Shown here: positions 45,889 to 55,281 of the stretch, piece by piece | Position numbering within the stretch: position 1 is the stretch's first letter | How the letters are laid out: each line of letters starts with the position of its first letter | Source of the DNA: Streptococcus parasuis | GTDB taxonomy: Bacteria; Bacillota; Bacilli; Lactobacillales; Streptococcaceae | NCBI RefSeq assembly: GCF_021654455.1 | Contig: NZ_AP024276.1 | Span: 1,426,001-1,490,000 of the forward strand | DNA: 64,000 nucleotides | Direction: 5' to 3' | The notes under the pieces: model-generated | The model's database searches: none | Told to the model about the DNA's origin: nothing | What the model saw: the letters and a program-made list of their open reading frames with translations, nothing else | Program-made: the position numbers and the translations under genes

Positions 45889-46611
45889 CTAATTTTTGAG
45901 TAGCATCAAGGGATTTTTCGTAAACAATGCCTGTGCACGGTCTCTTCCATATTCTTTTTCAATGTGTGTGAAGGCCTCCTGCATATAAGGCTTTCGTTTG
46001 GAGAGATTGTGCATATCGCTTGCCACACAAGTGACCAGATCATTTTCTAAAAAATATTGCACCCGTTTTTTAAAGGATTTGGCAACATCTCCAATCAAGC
46101 TTGGTTTTAAGACATGATTGCTATTCACCTGAGTAAGGCACCCCTTATCGATGAGTTCGGCTACCCGTTCTCCCTTAAATGCCAAAGCGTCGTAACGCTC
46201 GATATGGGCAATCACAGGAGTTAATCCTAACAATATGATTTCATTGACTGCCTCTTGGATCTCTTTCCAAGGGGTATTCATACTAAATTCTACCAATACT
46301 TGTTTCGTACCATTAAGGGTTGGTAGTTTCTTGGCATCCAATTTGCCTATAATATCCTTCGTGTAGTAGAGTTCACCACCATAACAAAGGGTCAATTCTG
46401 GAAACCGTTCGGCTACTACTTTTTTTAGCTCTAGATAATTGGCCATGATGATTTTCTCAGGCGTTTCAAACATCCCTTTTCGTCGATGAGACGTTGCTAC
46501 AATCATCCGAACGCCCTGCCGCCATGCCTCATCAATTAATGCAAGGCTCTCCTCAAGTGTTTTCGGCCCATCATCCACACCAAATATGATATGAGAATGA
46601 ATGTCTATCAT
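45889..46611 (-). CDS. cpsD: PHP-family protein-tyrosine phosphatase (Wzh)
   Basis: This 240-residue Mn-dependent phosphatase begins with the PHP motif MIDIHSHIIFGVDDGP and has the metal-binding ELYYT, HIERYDAL and ASDMHNLSKRKP segments. It dephosphorylates the CpsC kinase. Named cpsD by the S. suis convention; the pneumococcal name would be cpsB. Confidence 0.95.
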   Translation of the reverse strand: MIDIHSHIIFGVDDGPKTLEESLALIDEAWRQGVRMIVATSHRRKGMFETPEKIIMANYLELKKVVAERFPELTLCYGGELYYTKDIIGKLDAKKLPTLNGTKQVLVEFSMNTPWKEIQEAVNEIILLGLTPVIAHIERYDALAFKGERVAELIDKGCLTQVNSNHVLKPSLIGDVAKSFKKRVQYFLENDLVTCVASDMHNLSKRKPYMQEAFTHIEKEYGRDRAQALFTKNPLMLLKN

Positions 46612-46650
46612 TTCGTTACTCCTACATTTGAGAATTGATCATGATGACTA

Positions 46651-47346
46651 CTAGGCTTTTTTACCGTAGTTCCCATAGTTGCCGTAATTGCCGTAAGCTC
46701 CATATTTTTCCGTAGCCACATCATATTTATTCAAGATAACACCTAAGAATGGCGTACCAGTTTGCTCTAGTTGTTCTGCTACTTTTTTAACCCCTGACCG
46801 TTTGACACGACCAGCCTCTGCGACAACGGCCATACCATCACACTTCTGTGCAATGATGGCTGCATCAATGACCAATCCCAAAGGTGGGCAGTCGACAATG
46901 ACATAATCATAGTAGCGACGGAGCGTTGTGATGAGATTATCGAAATTTTTGCTTTGCAACAAGGCTGTTGGGTTCGGTGAAGCCTTACCAGATTCGATGA
47001 CTGTTAAGTTTGGAACATCTGTATCACATAAGCCTTGTGACAGGTCGGTTGTTCCTGCCAGATAGTCTGTCAGACCCGTAATTTTTGTTGCGGGCTTGAA
47101 GAAACCAGACATGACTGAATTTCGAATATCAGCGTCCAACAAAATGGTTTTATAGCCTGAACGAGCATAGGCTATCGCTAGGCTGGCTGCAATCGTACTC
47201 TTTCCTTCATTTGACTCGACTGAAGTTATCCCGATGACCTTTAATTCTGAGCCACTCAACTGGATATTGGTCCGGATGGCGTTAAAGTATTCCTCGGTCT
47301 TTGTGACTAATCCACGTTTATTACTTGCTAATTCTAAAGTAGCCAT
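46651..47346 (-). CDS. cpsC: Capsule-regulating BY-kinase (Wze)
   Basis: This 231-residue ATPase domain has Walker A SNEGKST (residues 45-51), Walker A' LLDADIRN, and Walker B YVIVDCPPLG. The C-terminus is a tyrosine cluster in Y-G-N-Y-G-N repeats (last 17 residues), the autophosphorylation tail. It pairs with CpsB to control chain length. Pneumococcal equivalent: CpsD. Confidence 0.95.
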   Translation of the reverse strand: MATLELASNKRGLVTKTEEYFNAIRTNIQLSGSELKVIGITSVESNEGKSTIAASLAIAYARSGYKTILLDADIRNSVMSGFFKPATKITGLTDYLAGTTDLSQGLCDTDVPNLTVIESGKASPNPTALLQSKNFDNLITTLRRYYDYVIVDCPPLGLVIDAAIIAQKCDGMAVVAEAGRVKRSGVKKVAEQLEQTGTPFLGVILNKYDVATEKYGAYGNYGNYGNYGKKA

Positions 47347-47355
47347 GTTTCTCTC

Positions 47356-48045
47356 CTATTTCAATTTCTCTGCCTGTGGAACCACACCCAGCAGGGTCAT
47401 TCCTAAGCCTTCTTCGATATCTTGTGGTCGTTTCACACGATCATCCAGCACTTCGAGGAAAAACACCAAGGCAGTTGCTAGAAAGGCACCTGAAATAAAG
47501 CCTAAGGCAAGGTTACGTTTCGTTTGCGGTGTCGATGGGTTTTCTGCTGGCAGGGCTGCTTCCAAAGTAGTCACATCACTTACCTTGGTCACCTCAATAA
47601 TCTTTTTAGCAGCTTCATCACGAAGTGTATTAGCGATCGTTGCTGCTTGATTCGGATCACTATCGCGGACGGTGATAGACAAAATACGTGTATCAACAGG
47701 GATCTCCACTGTAATTTTCTCTTCAATATCATCCGTAATTCCTAGGATAGTTGTCACATTTTTCAAAACATCTTGAGATAGGATAATTTCCTTATAGTCT
47801 TTTACCAAGAAACTACCTGCTTGTAAGTCTTGGTTGGTGATTCCAGCTCCATTTTCGCTATTTTGGTTGACTACATAGAGACGTGTGGTTGAATCATACT
47901 GAGGAGTCACTAAAAAAGCACTGTATGCAAATGCTAGGCCAGTTGTCAATATAGCTGTGAAGAGAATCAGGAATTTCTTTCTCCAAATCGTTCTCAATAG
48001 TGATAAGACATCAATTTCAATTGTATTTGCTTCTTGGTTATTCAT
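47356..48045 (-). CDS. cpsB: Chain-length determinant / kinase activator (Wzd)
   Basis: This 229-residue protein has two membrane segments (around residues 30-50 and 185-205) with an extracellular loop between, the Wzz-family N-terminus IEIDVLSLLRTIWRKKFLILF, and the C-terminal RVKRPQDIEEGLGMTLLGVVP. It activates CpsC. The second of two adjacent ATGs is chosen (GGAG five bases upstream). Confidence 0.94.
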   Translation of the reverse strand: MNNQEANTIEIDVLSLLRTIWRKKFLILFTAILTTGLAFAYSAFLVTPQYDSTTRLYVVNQNSENGAGITNQDLQAGSFLVKDYKEIILSQDVLKNVTTILGITDDIEEKITVEIPVDTRILSITVRDSDPNQAATIANTLRDEAAKKIIEVTKVSDVTTLEAALPAENPSTPQTKRNLALGFISGAFLATALVFFLEVLDDRVKRPQDIEEGLGMTLLGVVPQAEKLK

Positions 48046-48077
48046 CATTGCTCCAAAATTATTCCATTTCTATCGTT

Positions 48078-49535
48078 TTATTGACCTGCTAAGGTCGCAT
48101 TGATTGCTGCTTTTGCTTGTTCCAGACTATCTGGACTGAGCTCCATCATGTAGAGGGCATATCCAGGCATGGCATAGGATGGAAGAACTCCTGTACTTCC
48201 TGTTCCACTAACAGCTTGTGAAGTTACAGTAAAGTTTCCACCAGTTTCCAACTGTTGGTTGACCAACTCCATCATGGTTTCTAACTGCATATCAGTCTGG
48301 ATAGAGTCAGAAAGTGACTGCATAATTTCCTGATAATGAATCAGGTTTTCAGGCTGGGTCAGCTTGTTAATCAAGGCTGCAATCACTTTTTCTTGGTTTT
48401 TACCACGGTCATTATCCCCATTGGCAAGTGAGTACCGTTCTCGAACAAAGCCTAAAGCTTGATCAGAGTCTAAATGTACCTGTCCTACTGGGAAATAATA
48501 ATTTCCATGCAAACTTGTAAATTCTTGTGTATTTTCTACATCAACCCCACCCACAACGTCGATAAGCTTCAAGAAAGAAGTAAAGTTGAGACGGGCATAG
48601 TAATGAATATCAATACCATAGAGTTGCTCCAAGGTTTGGACGGAAGTATCGACACCATAGATCCCTGCGTGCGTAAGCTTATCTTTTTGGTTTTGACCAG
48701 CTCCTGGAATGGTAACATAGGCATCCCGAGGTGTTGTTGTTAGCAATATCTTTTTGGTATCCCGATTAATGGTCATAATGATATTGACATCAGACCGAGA
48801 TACGGATGAGATTGATCCGTAAGTATCAATACCGCTGATGTAGATATTGATGGCATTACCCGTTTCTTGATTTGTACTTGAAGATTCGTTTTTAATTTCA
48901 TTGGTCACAGAGTACAAGACCTTGATTTTCGAATCAACCTCTGGATCTTCTGCACGAAGCATTTCTAAGAAGACACTGTTCAAGACCATTGCATCTCCTT
49001 GGCCAGCCATCATGGCTTGGTAGGCATCCATATAAGAGGCTGTAGGAGTCGGTGTCAAGGTAACGTTTTTTTCTGACTGTAAGCTATCTAAAAGCTTGGT
49101 GATATTGTCTCCGTCATTGTCAACGGGAGCAAGCAAGCTCGTTACTTGGCTCACATCACTAATCGTGCTGTCTGCTGGTACAATGATTTCCATATCATAG
49201 CTAGAGTAACTAGCATTTTTATTGACTGTAGAGCCCAATTGTACCAAGCTTTGTACTCCCCAGATACCAAATCCAGAAAGGGCGATACCAATAATGAGGA
49301 GGACGGTTGTCCATTTTTTTGCCTTTTTCCTAAGAAGCAGGATAACCCCAACCACTCCTAGGACAGCCATTGCCCCTACTAAAAAGTGATTGAGGTTACG
49401 AAAGTTAAAAATCTGGTACCGATAAATACTGTAGGCTAAAAAAACAGCGGAAACGCTGTACACTACAAAAAGACCCCAATTTAATAGGGTCAAAACTGGT
49501 TTTTTCTTACTACGTTTAGTTCTTCTTGAATCCAT
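48078..49535 (-). CDS. cpsA: LytR-CpsA-Psr family protein (Wzg)
   Basis: This 485-residue protein has an N-terminal cytoplasmic basic tail, three membrane segments, an accessory DUF domain (residues about 110-220) and the LCP domain: [42 protein letters not shown], and [26 protein letters not shown] enzymes attach capsule to peptidoglycan. The ATG at 49535 is 5 bases after AGGAG. First gene of the capsule operon. Confidence 0.95.
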   Translation of the reverse strand: MDSRRTKRSKKKPVLTLLNWGLFVVYSVSAVFLAYSIYRYQIFNFRNLNHFLVGAMAVLGVVGVILLLRKKAKKWTTVLLIIGIALSGFGIWGVQSLVQLGSTVNKNASYSSYDMEIIVPADSTISDVSQVTSLLAPVDNDGDNITKLLDSLQSEKNVTLTPTPTASYMDAYQAMMAGQGDAMVLNSVFLEMLRAEDPEVDSKIKVLYSVTNEIKNESSSTNQETGNAINIYISGIDTYGSISSVSRSDVNIIMTINRDTKKILLTTTPRDAYVTIPGAGQNQKDKLTHAGIYGVDTSVQTLEQLYGIDIHYYARLNFTSFLKLIDVVGGVDVENTQEFTSLHGNYYFPVGQVHLDSDQALGFVRERYSLANGDNDRGKNQEKVIAALINKLTQPENLIHYQEIMQSLSDSIQTDMQLETMMELVNQQLETGGNFTVTSQAVSGTGSTGVLPSYAMPGYALYMMELSPDSLEQAKAAINATLAGQ

Positions 49536-49593
49536 AAATACTCCTAAATTCACCAGCTCAATTGAATACGATTATAAAAAGTCTACTAGAATA

Positions 49594-49622
49594 ATGGTAC
49601 ACTAATTTCGCCTATTATTCAA
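49594..49622 (-). promoter_or_regulatory. Candidate promoter of the capsule operon
   Basis: TTGAAT (49622-49617), 17 bases, TACCAT (49599-49594) on the minus strand, giving a leader of about 55 bases before cpsA. Only 4 of 6 matches in each box. Confidence 0.5.
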
Positions 49623-49667
49623 GTAAAACAAAGTTTTTTTGGTGATGAATACGTCTACATTTTTATT

Positions 49668-49681
49668 TTCCCGAACGGGAA
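49668..49681. promoter_or_regulatory. 14-bp palindrome upstream of the capsule promoter
   Basis: TTCCCGAACGGGAA, perfect and G+C rich in an A+T-rich surround, about 45 bases upstream of the -35. A candidate regulator site; no known regulator recognised. Confidence 0.4.
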
Positions 49682-49749
49682 CAACTAGCCTCTTAAAACG
49701 TTTGCGTATTTCTGTAAAAAACGGCAGGAACTCGACATATTTAAACAAG

Positions 49750-49787
49750 TAAGTACCCACCATTTGAAGCGAATGGAAATGTACTTA
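49750..49787 (-). terminator. Terminator after the ABC exporter
   Basis: Arms TAAGTAC/GTACTTA with an inner CCATT/AATGG pair; modest T-rich tail on the minus strand. It separates the exporter genes from the capsule promoter. Confidence 0.55.
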
Positions 49788-49798
49788 TCTGTATATCA

Positions 49799-52700
49799 TT
49801 AATCAATGGATTTCAGTGCTTCTAGCATATCAACCTTTCTCAGTTGGTGGTTGACATACCAACCAAGGAAGGCTAGAATGCCCACAATCGCTAAGATAGG
49901 TATGAGATAGACTTCTACTCCTACTTCTGGATTGAAGCGGATGCTATCAGAGCCAATCATGTAAAGTAAGAGGCGGTGGAGATAGAAGCCACCAATTAGC
50001 CCAGCCACAATCCCGATAATGGACAAGGCTATGGTTTCCCGATAAATGTAGAGGGTTACTTCTTTATTATGAAATCCAAGTACGCGAATGGTGGATAATT
50101 CTCGGATTCGTTCTGACATATTGATAATGGTCAGATTGTAGAGAATTACTAGTCCTAGTAAGATGGACAGTACCACCAAAATGGTCATGACGCTCTGAAG
50201 AGAGGCTGCCATTGTCGTTAGCATAGCCATGAGAGAGGTATTCTGTACCAGACTTTTGACAGCAGTCATATCCAATAATTGGCTGGATACTTCTTGGACA
50301 TGTTGGGCACTATCCTTTTTGAGTTCGACTAGGTAGGCATTTGCTAATTTTCTGCTACCCGTCACCTCCTGATAGTATTCATCCGTCATAAAAATAAAGT
50401 GTCCAGCATACATGTCAGCAATACCATCTACTCGAACTTCAACTTCTTTGTCATTGAGGGTCAACTTAAGCTTATCACCAACGGCAACATCATATAATTG
50501 TGCGAGTTTCTCAGTCAGAATCACGCCTCGTCCTGTTAGAGTGAGTTCTTTTCCTTTACTGGTTTCAAGCTCTATCAAACGTCCCATATCTGGTCTATCC
50601 GTGATATAGAGGCTGATGGACGCTGTTTTTTCTTGGTCATTTGAGGTGATTTTTTCTGTTATTTGTTCAAATGCCACAGGCAAGGACTGTCGAACTTGGT
50701 TAGACTGTAGAAAATCAGACAATCCATCTAGTTCTTCCTCAGAAGCTTTGCTATTTTCCACCACCAACATATCATAATGGATCAGGTCGCCAAACTGCCG
50801 GTCGACGACACCAGAGATTGAGGAACGGATGCCTAAGCCGCCAAATAGGAGTGCAACTGTCCCCGCCACGCCAAAGATCGTCATCAGCATCCGCAGTTTG
50901 TAGCGGAAGATGTTGCGAGCTGTCACCTTGTGGGTGAAACTGAGGCGAGACCAGACAAAGCGCCAGCGCTCCAGAAGGATTTTTGAGCCTGATACTGGTG
51001 GTTTGGGTAAGAGGAGACTGGCTGGTTTTTCAAAGAGTTCGCGTTGCGCGACCAGATAGGCAGGCAGCACCGCGGATAAGAGCGTTAAGCCGATGGCTAG
51101 ACTGGTCCACAGTGGATAGAAATACAAGGTGTATGCGCCAATAACCGTTGTCTCAGTGATGATAGAAGAGATAAGTGGAGATAGGACTGTATTTCCCAAG
51201 ATGATGCCAGCGATAGTCCCTGCAAGCCCAGCGCATAGTCCGTACAAGACAAACTTAGCCATGATTTGTTTATTGGTGTAACCCAAGGCTTTAAACAATC
51301 CAGACTGGGTGCGTTCTTCATCTACAAATCGTGCCATTGTGGTAAAGGTCACCAAGGCAGCAACCAGATATAAGACGACAGGGAAGACATTCCCAACCGC
51401 TGCGATGGATTTGGTGGCATTTTGATAGGTTACATAGCCATCACTACCGGGCAAGGTCGAGCGTGTATAGACTTGATAACTGGATTTTTCAATCATACTC
51501 AACTCTGTCTTAGCGTCTTCAATTTCGCTCTGAGCTGCAGTGATTTCTTTTTCAGCTTGTGCTTTTTGAGTGGAGAATTCCTGACTTGCCTTGCTTAGTG
51601 CTTCGTCCGCCTGATTGAGTCTGAGTTCCTCTTGGTTGAGGGTCAGGCTGGAGGATTGCAATTGTTGGACACCCCATTCATAATCAGCAACACCTTTTTG
51701 ATAGGCCGCGTAGCCATTTTCGTATTCAGTCAAGCCAGCATTATACTGTGCAAGGCCTGATTGGTATTCCACATTCCACGCTTCATATTGCTTTTGTCCC
51801 GCTTGATATTCGGCTTTTTTCGATTGTAATAAGTCAAAACCAGCTTGATAGCCTGCATGAGCTTGCTCAAATTCGGTTTCCAATTGATCCAAACGTGCCT
51901 TTTCAGCATCTAAGGCTTCTTGACGCGCCAGCAATTCAGGATAGTCAGATAAACTTTCACCTTCCTGCACTTGACTTTCTACTTGGGTATTGAGTTTATT
52001 TTGCTCTTGAAACCATGCACTTCTACCTGAGGAAATGGTGGCACCAAGATCATTTAATTGGGCATTTTGTTTGTCTAATTCTTGTTGGGCTGTTTCCAAT
52101 TGCTGAGCGGATTGTGAGAGTTCTGCTGCGCTTGCATCCAAGAAAGATTTGGTTTGATCTAATTTTTTCTTGGACTCATCCAATTGCTGTTTGCTGGCCT
52201 CCAAGCGTGATTTTGTGTCAAGTAAGGTAGCATATGCTAGTCTCAGCTCGGATTCAGACTGTATGATTTTAGCCCTTCCACGCGCAAATTCTTCCCGACC
52301 TGTTGCTAGCTGGGCATTGCCTTCTTGGATATCCTTCTCGGCATCTGCTAATTCCTGTTGGGCTTTGGCAATTTCTTGCTCTCCCTTTGAAATTTCCTCT
52401 TGTCCATCTGCTTGAATGCTTGCAAGACGCTGTTCATCATTATCAGCAACAAGCGATTCCAGTTGCTTTTTATGGTCCTCCAGCTTTTCAGTATAGGCTT
52501 GACTGGCATAGGAAAGCTTCGCTAAATCATCATAGGAAATCCGTGCAATCATATAGATATCTGATTGGAAGACAGATGGCAATACGACCCCATAGCCTGT
52601 CAGCTGTCCTGTACCACTACTAGCCATTCCCATGGTGACATTGTCCCAAATCTCAGAAGAAGCTACAAAACCTACAACTGTGAACCTTGTTTCTTTTAGC

Positions 52701-53164
52701 ACAGTACCATTTTTATCAGGTTCTATGACGCTAAAGGTATCTCCAATCTGATAGCTTGCTTGAAGAGAGGGTGATAAGGCTATCTGATTTTCAGAGGTTG
52801 GAAAATTTCCCTCCACTAAGGTGTACTGCGATAACTCTTCTGGTTTTGAAAACACCCGAACAGCCTGATGGTCTTCTTCCAGAACTACATCTTTGAAATA
52901 CCCTGCCTCAACTGTTGCATTGTCAACCGTTTGAAGCTCTTTCACATCGTCTTGGGTGATGCCAAGTTCGGACATGACAGCCAAATCCATGGTTCGATTG
53001 GCTTCAATATATGCCTGTGCAGTTCGCTCCATGTTTGGAGCAGTTACCTTCAATCCTGTCAGTGCCAGCGAGCCCAACATCATCAAGCTAAAAATAGATA
53101 AAAATCGCCCTTTGGAGGACAACATGGATTGTCGAATGTCCTTCCAATAGATGGTCTTTTTCAT
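49799..53164 (-). CDS. FtsX-type ABC transporter permease with long coiled-coil extracellular domain
   Basis: This 1121-residue permease has a first membrane helix at about residue 15-40, an extracellular MacB-like domain, a coiled coil of about 300 residues (around 230-560) rich in Gln, Glu and Ala, then FtsX membrane domains near 600-740 and 1000-1110. The coiled coil contains seven tandem heptads starting with Tyr (about residues 453-501), most of the form YxxGxxx. Such proteins usually work as mechanotransmission ATPase systems or lipid/peptide exporters rather than importers. It pairs with the upstream ATPase (8 bases apart). Substrate unknown. Confidence 0.9.
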   Translation of the reverse strand: MKKTIYWKDIRQSMLSSKGRFLSIFSLMMLGSLALTGLKVTAPNMERTAQAYIEANRTMDLAVMSELGITQDDVKELQTVDNATVEAGYFKDVVLEEDHQAVRVFSKPEELSQYTLVEGNFPTSENQIALSPSLQASYQIGDTFSVIEPDKNGTVLKETRFTVVGFVASSEIWDNVTMGMASSGTGQLTGYGVVLPSVFQSDIYMIARISYDDLAKLSYASQAYTEKLEDHKKQLESLVADNDEQRLASIQADGQEEISKGEQEIAKAQQELADAEKDIQEGNAQLATGREEFARGRAKIIQSESELRLAYATLLDTKSRLEASKQQLDESKKKLDQTKSFLDASAAELSQSAQQLETAQQELDKQNAQLNDLGATISSGRSAWFQEQNKLNTQVESQVQEGESLSDYPELLARQEALDAEKARLDQLETEFEQAHAGYQAGFDLLQSKKAEYQAGQKQYEAWNVEYQSGLAQYNAGLTEYENGYAAYQKGVADYEWGVQQLQSSSLTLNQEELRLNQADEALSKASQEFSTQKAQAEKEITAAQSEIEDAKTELSMIEKSSYQVYTRSTLPGSDGYVTYQNATKSIAAVGNVFPVVLYLVAALVTFTTMARFVDEERTQSGLFKALGYTNKQIMAKFVLYGLCAGLAGTIAGIILGNTVLSPLISSIITETTVIGAYTLYFYPLWTSLAIGLTLLSAVLPAYLVAQRELFEKPASLLLPKPPVSGSKILLERWRFVWSRLSFTHKVTARNIFRYKLRMLMTIFGVAGTVALLFGGLGIRSSISGVVDRQFGDLIHYDMLVVENSKASEEELDGLSDFLQSNQVRQSLPVAFEQITEKITSNDQEKTASISLYITDRPDMGRLIELETSKGKELTLTGRGVILTEKLAQLYDVAVGDKLKLTLNDKEVEVRVDGIADMYAGHFIFMTDEYYQEVTGSRKLANAYLVELKKDSAQHVQEVSSQLLDMTAVKSLVQNTSLMAMLTTMAASLQSVMTILVVLSILLGLVILYNLTIINMSERIRELSTIRVLGFHNKEVTLYIYRETIALSIIGIVAGLIGGFYLHRLLLYMIGSDSIRFNPEVGVEVYLIPILAIVGILAFLGWYVNHQLRKVDMLEALKSID

Positions 53165-53172
53165 AGTTTCTC

Positions 53173-53874
53173 CTAATACTCTAGACTGCTAATGTCCTGT
53201 GGTCTCGGGTTTATTTCAATTGAATGGATTCGTGCATCCCGCATACGAATCACTCGATCTGCAATTGGAGCGAGTGCCGCATTGTGCGTCACAATGATGA
53301 CTGTCGCGCCTTCTTTTCGAGACATATCTTGAAGGATTTGCAAGACCTGTTTTCCTGTCTGATAATCCAAGGCTCCTGTTGGCTCATCACAGAGTAGTAA
53401 TTTGGGCTTCTTTGCCACGGCACGCGCAATGGCCACACGTTGCTGCTCCCCTCCTGACAATTGAGCGGGGAAATTGTCCTTCCGATGTCCTAAACCAACC
53501 CGTTCCAAGACTTCTTCAGCATCAAGAGCATCTTTCACAATCTCTGCAGCCAATTCTACATTTTCCTTGGCAGTTAAATTGGCTACTAGGTTATAAAATT
53601 GGAAGACAAAGCCCACATCATCTCTCCGATAATTGGTCAATTCATGGCTTGATAATTTGGCAATATCTACCCCATCTATCAGCACTTCCCCTTCATCTGC
53701 TTGATCCATTCCGCCTAGAATATTCAGCAAGGTTGATTTACCAGCGCCTGATGAGCCTAGAATCATCACCAGCTCACCTTGCTCAATGTCAAAGGTTACA
53801 TCTTTGTTCGCAATAATCAGGGCTTCCCCCATTTGATAGAATTTGCCTTCATTTTTCACTTGGATATAGGTCAT
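53173..53874 (-). CDS. ABC transporter ATP-binding protein (MacB/LolD type)
   Basis: This 233-residue ATPase has Walker [13 protein letters not shown] (residues about 40-51), signature [19 protein letters not shown], and [11 protein letters not shown]. MacB/LolD-type ATPases pair with FtsX permeases. AGAGGTG precedes the ATG. An extended -10 promoter lies upstream. Confidence 0.93.
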   Translation of the reverse strand: MTYIQVKNEGKFYQMGEALIIANKDVTFDIEQGELVMILGSSGAGKSTLLNILGGMDQADEGEVLIDGVDIAKLSSHELTNYRRDDVGFVFQFYNLVANLTAKENVELAAEIVKDALDAEEVLERVGLGHRKDNFPAQLSGGEQQRVAIARAVAKKPKLLLCDEPTGALDYQTGKQVLQILQDMSRKEGATVIIVTHNAALAPIADRVIRMRDARIHSIEINPRPQDISSLEY

Positions 53875-53896
53875 ATGACACCTCTTTCTACCTATA

Positions 53897-53905
53897 ATTA
53901 TAGCA
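53897..53905 (-). promoter_or_regulatory. Extended -10 promoter of the ABC exporter operon
   Basis: TGCTATAAT on the minus strand (53905-53897), about 23 bases before the ATG of the ATPase; no clear -35. Confidence 0.55.
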
Positions 53906-53913
53906 TAAAAAAG

Positions 53914-53939
53914 ACAACCCTTTGATTTCCAAGGGTTGT
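53914..53939 (-). terminator. Terminator of the small upstream gene
   Basis: Arms ACAACCCTT/AAGGGTTGT, 8-base loop, followed by CTTTTTTATG on the minus strand. Confidence 0.85.
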
Positions 53940-53968
53940 GAGTTTTCTATTAACTGAATAGTTAGCAA

Positions 53969-54295
53969 TTACCCTAATCTCGTATTTCCGTGAAGGAGTA
54001 GTTTGGGTTTTACTTGGTCGTAGTGAAATTGGTCATAGGCACGCCACGCTCGCTTAGTCGCTTCGCTTAATTGAACGTCCCCCAATCCGATCAGAAAACT
54101 TGCATTTTGATAAAATTTTTCCAATCGAATAGTGAGCCGATTGATATCTGTTGACTCATTCAACACCTGCAAAATTTCTTGTAAATGCTTTTCCAATCGA
54201 AACTCATCCATGGTCCCTCTCTTGTCAAGTTGGAAAGCTTTCAAAACGTCTTCAATCAAGCGATTAGCACGAGCTTGAAACAATACTGTATTCAT
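53969..54295 (-). CDS. Small helical protein of unknown function
   Basis: This 108-residue protein is predicted all-helical (RANRLIEDVLKAFQL, FRLEKHLQEILQVLNES, LTIRLEKFYQNASF). No signal peptide or membrane segment. Size and helical make-up recall bacteriocin immunity proteins, but I cannot confirm the family. It has a full-consensus promoter and its own terminator, so it should be well expressed. AAGGA precedes the ATG. Confidence 0.75.
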   Translation of the reverse strand: MNTVLFQARANRLIEDVLKAFQLDKRGTMDEFRLEKHLQEILQVLNESTDINRLTIRLEKFYQNASFLIGLGDVQLSEATKRAWRAYDQFHYDQVKPKLLLHGNTRLG

Positions 54296-54326
54296 CTCAA
54301 TATCCTTATTTCATAAAATCGTCATC

Positions 54327-54355
54327 ATTATAACAAGTAGCTATCTTTTTGTCAA
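54327..54355 (-). promoter_or_regulatory. Consensus promoter of the small helical protein gene
   Basis: TTGACA (54355-54350), exactly 17 bases, TATAAT (54332-54327): a perfect sigma-A promoter on the minus strand. Confidence 0.85.
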
Positions 54356-54361
54356 AAAATG

Positions 54362-54410
54362 AAGCCACTACTTAATCAGTGTCAGTGCAGAACTGCTTAA
54401 GTAGCGGCTT
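54362..54410 (-). terminator. Terminator of tpx
   Basis: 14-bp arms with one mismatch (AAGCCACTACTTAA and TTAAGTAGCGGCTT) around a 21-base loop, with T-rich runs on both strands. The rest of the gap to 54566 shows nothing further. Confidence 0.75.
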
Positions 54411-54566
54411 TTTCATATCTGGCAAAACAAAGGCTACAAGGAATTGAGCCTGAGTGCCTTGAGCAAGCACATTTAGTGTAGCACATTGAGATTATTTTGT
54501 CATGTCTAACAGTTATTCCTTTAATTGGTACGGTCACAAAACAAGAGTTATTCTTGGTTTAACCAT

Positions 54567-55061
54567 TTACCCCAATCCCTTCACCACTTCAATGACAGAT
54601 TCATAATCAGGGTGCGTATTGACATTGTCCACGTACTCAACATACAGAATGGTATTGTCACTATCTAGGACAAATACGGCCCTTGCAAGCAAATGCCATT
54701 CTTCCATCAACACCCCATAGGCTTTTCCAAATGCATGGTCATAATAATCCGATAAGGTCACAGCATTTTCTAGGCCAGCTACCCCACACCAGCGTTTTTG
54801 AGCAAATGGTAGGTCTGCGGAGATAGTCACGACAACCGTATTATCACGATCAGCCAGTTCCTGATTGAAGCGACGAGTCTGGGTATCGCAAATCCCAGTG
54901 TCAATAGAAGGTACCACACTGATGATCTTATTCTTCTTACCAAAGTCCTTCAAACTTTTCAGGCTTAAATCATTGTCCATCAGCACAAAATCAGGCGCTT
55001 TATCCCCTACGGTCAAACGGGGGCCAATCAAGGTTACAGTTTGTCCAATAAATGTTGTCAT
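54567..55061 (-). CDS. tpx: Thiol peroxidase, Prx family
   Basis: This 164-residue peroxiredoxin has the peroxidatic cysteine in [18 protein letters not shown] (about residue 58) and the resolving cysteine in KRWCGVAGL (about 92), the 2-Cys Tpx spacing. It reduces H2O2 and alkyl hydroperoxides using thioredoxin. AAGGAAGGGAG precedes the ATG. Confidence 0.96.
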   Translation of the reverse strand: MTTFIGQTVTLIGPRLTVGDKAPDFVLMDNDLSLKSLKDFGKKNKIISVVPSIDTGICDTQTRRFNQELADRDNTVVVTISADLPFAQKRWCGVAGLENAVTLSDYYDHAFGKAYGVLMEEWHLLARAVFVLDSDNTILYVEYVDNVNTHPDYESVIEVVKGLG

Positions 55062-55215
55062 ATGCTTTCTCCCTTCCTTTTGTTATCATTGTAAGCGTTT
55101 AAGGAATTTTTAGCCACTAATTTGATTGGGAATATTATAAGCATAGAAAGAACTGAGGATTCGTAACGGAATTTAAATCCCAACAAATCCCTATAAAACC
55201 CATCCTAAATCAAAC

Positions 55216-55246
55216 ACCCCACAGACGAAAAAATCATCTACGGGGT
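55216..55246 (-). terminator. Terminator of copA
   Basis: Arms ACCCC/GGGGT with an inner AGA/TCT pair, followed on the minus strand by GTTTGATTT. Confidence 0.6.
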
Positions 55247-55281
55247 ATTTTCATATGTATAACATCATTACTGTCAATCCA

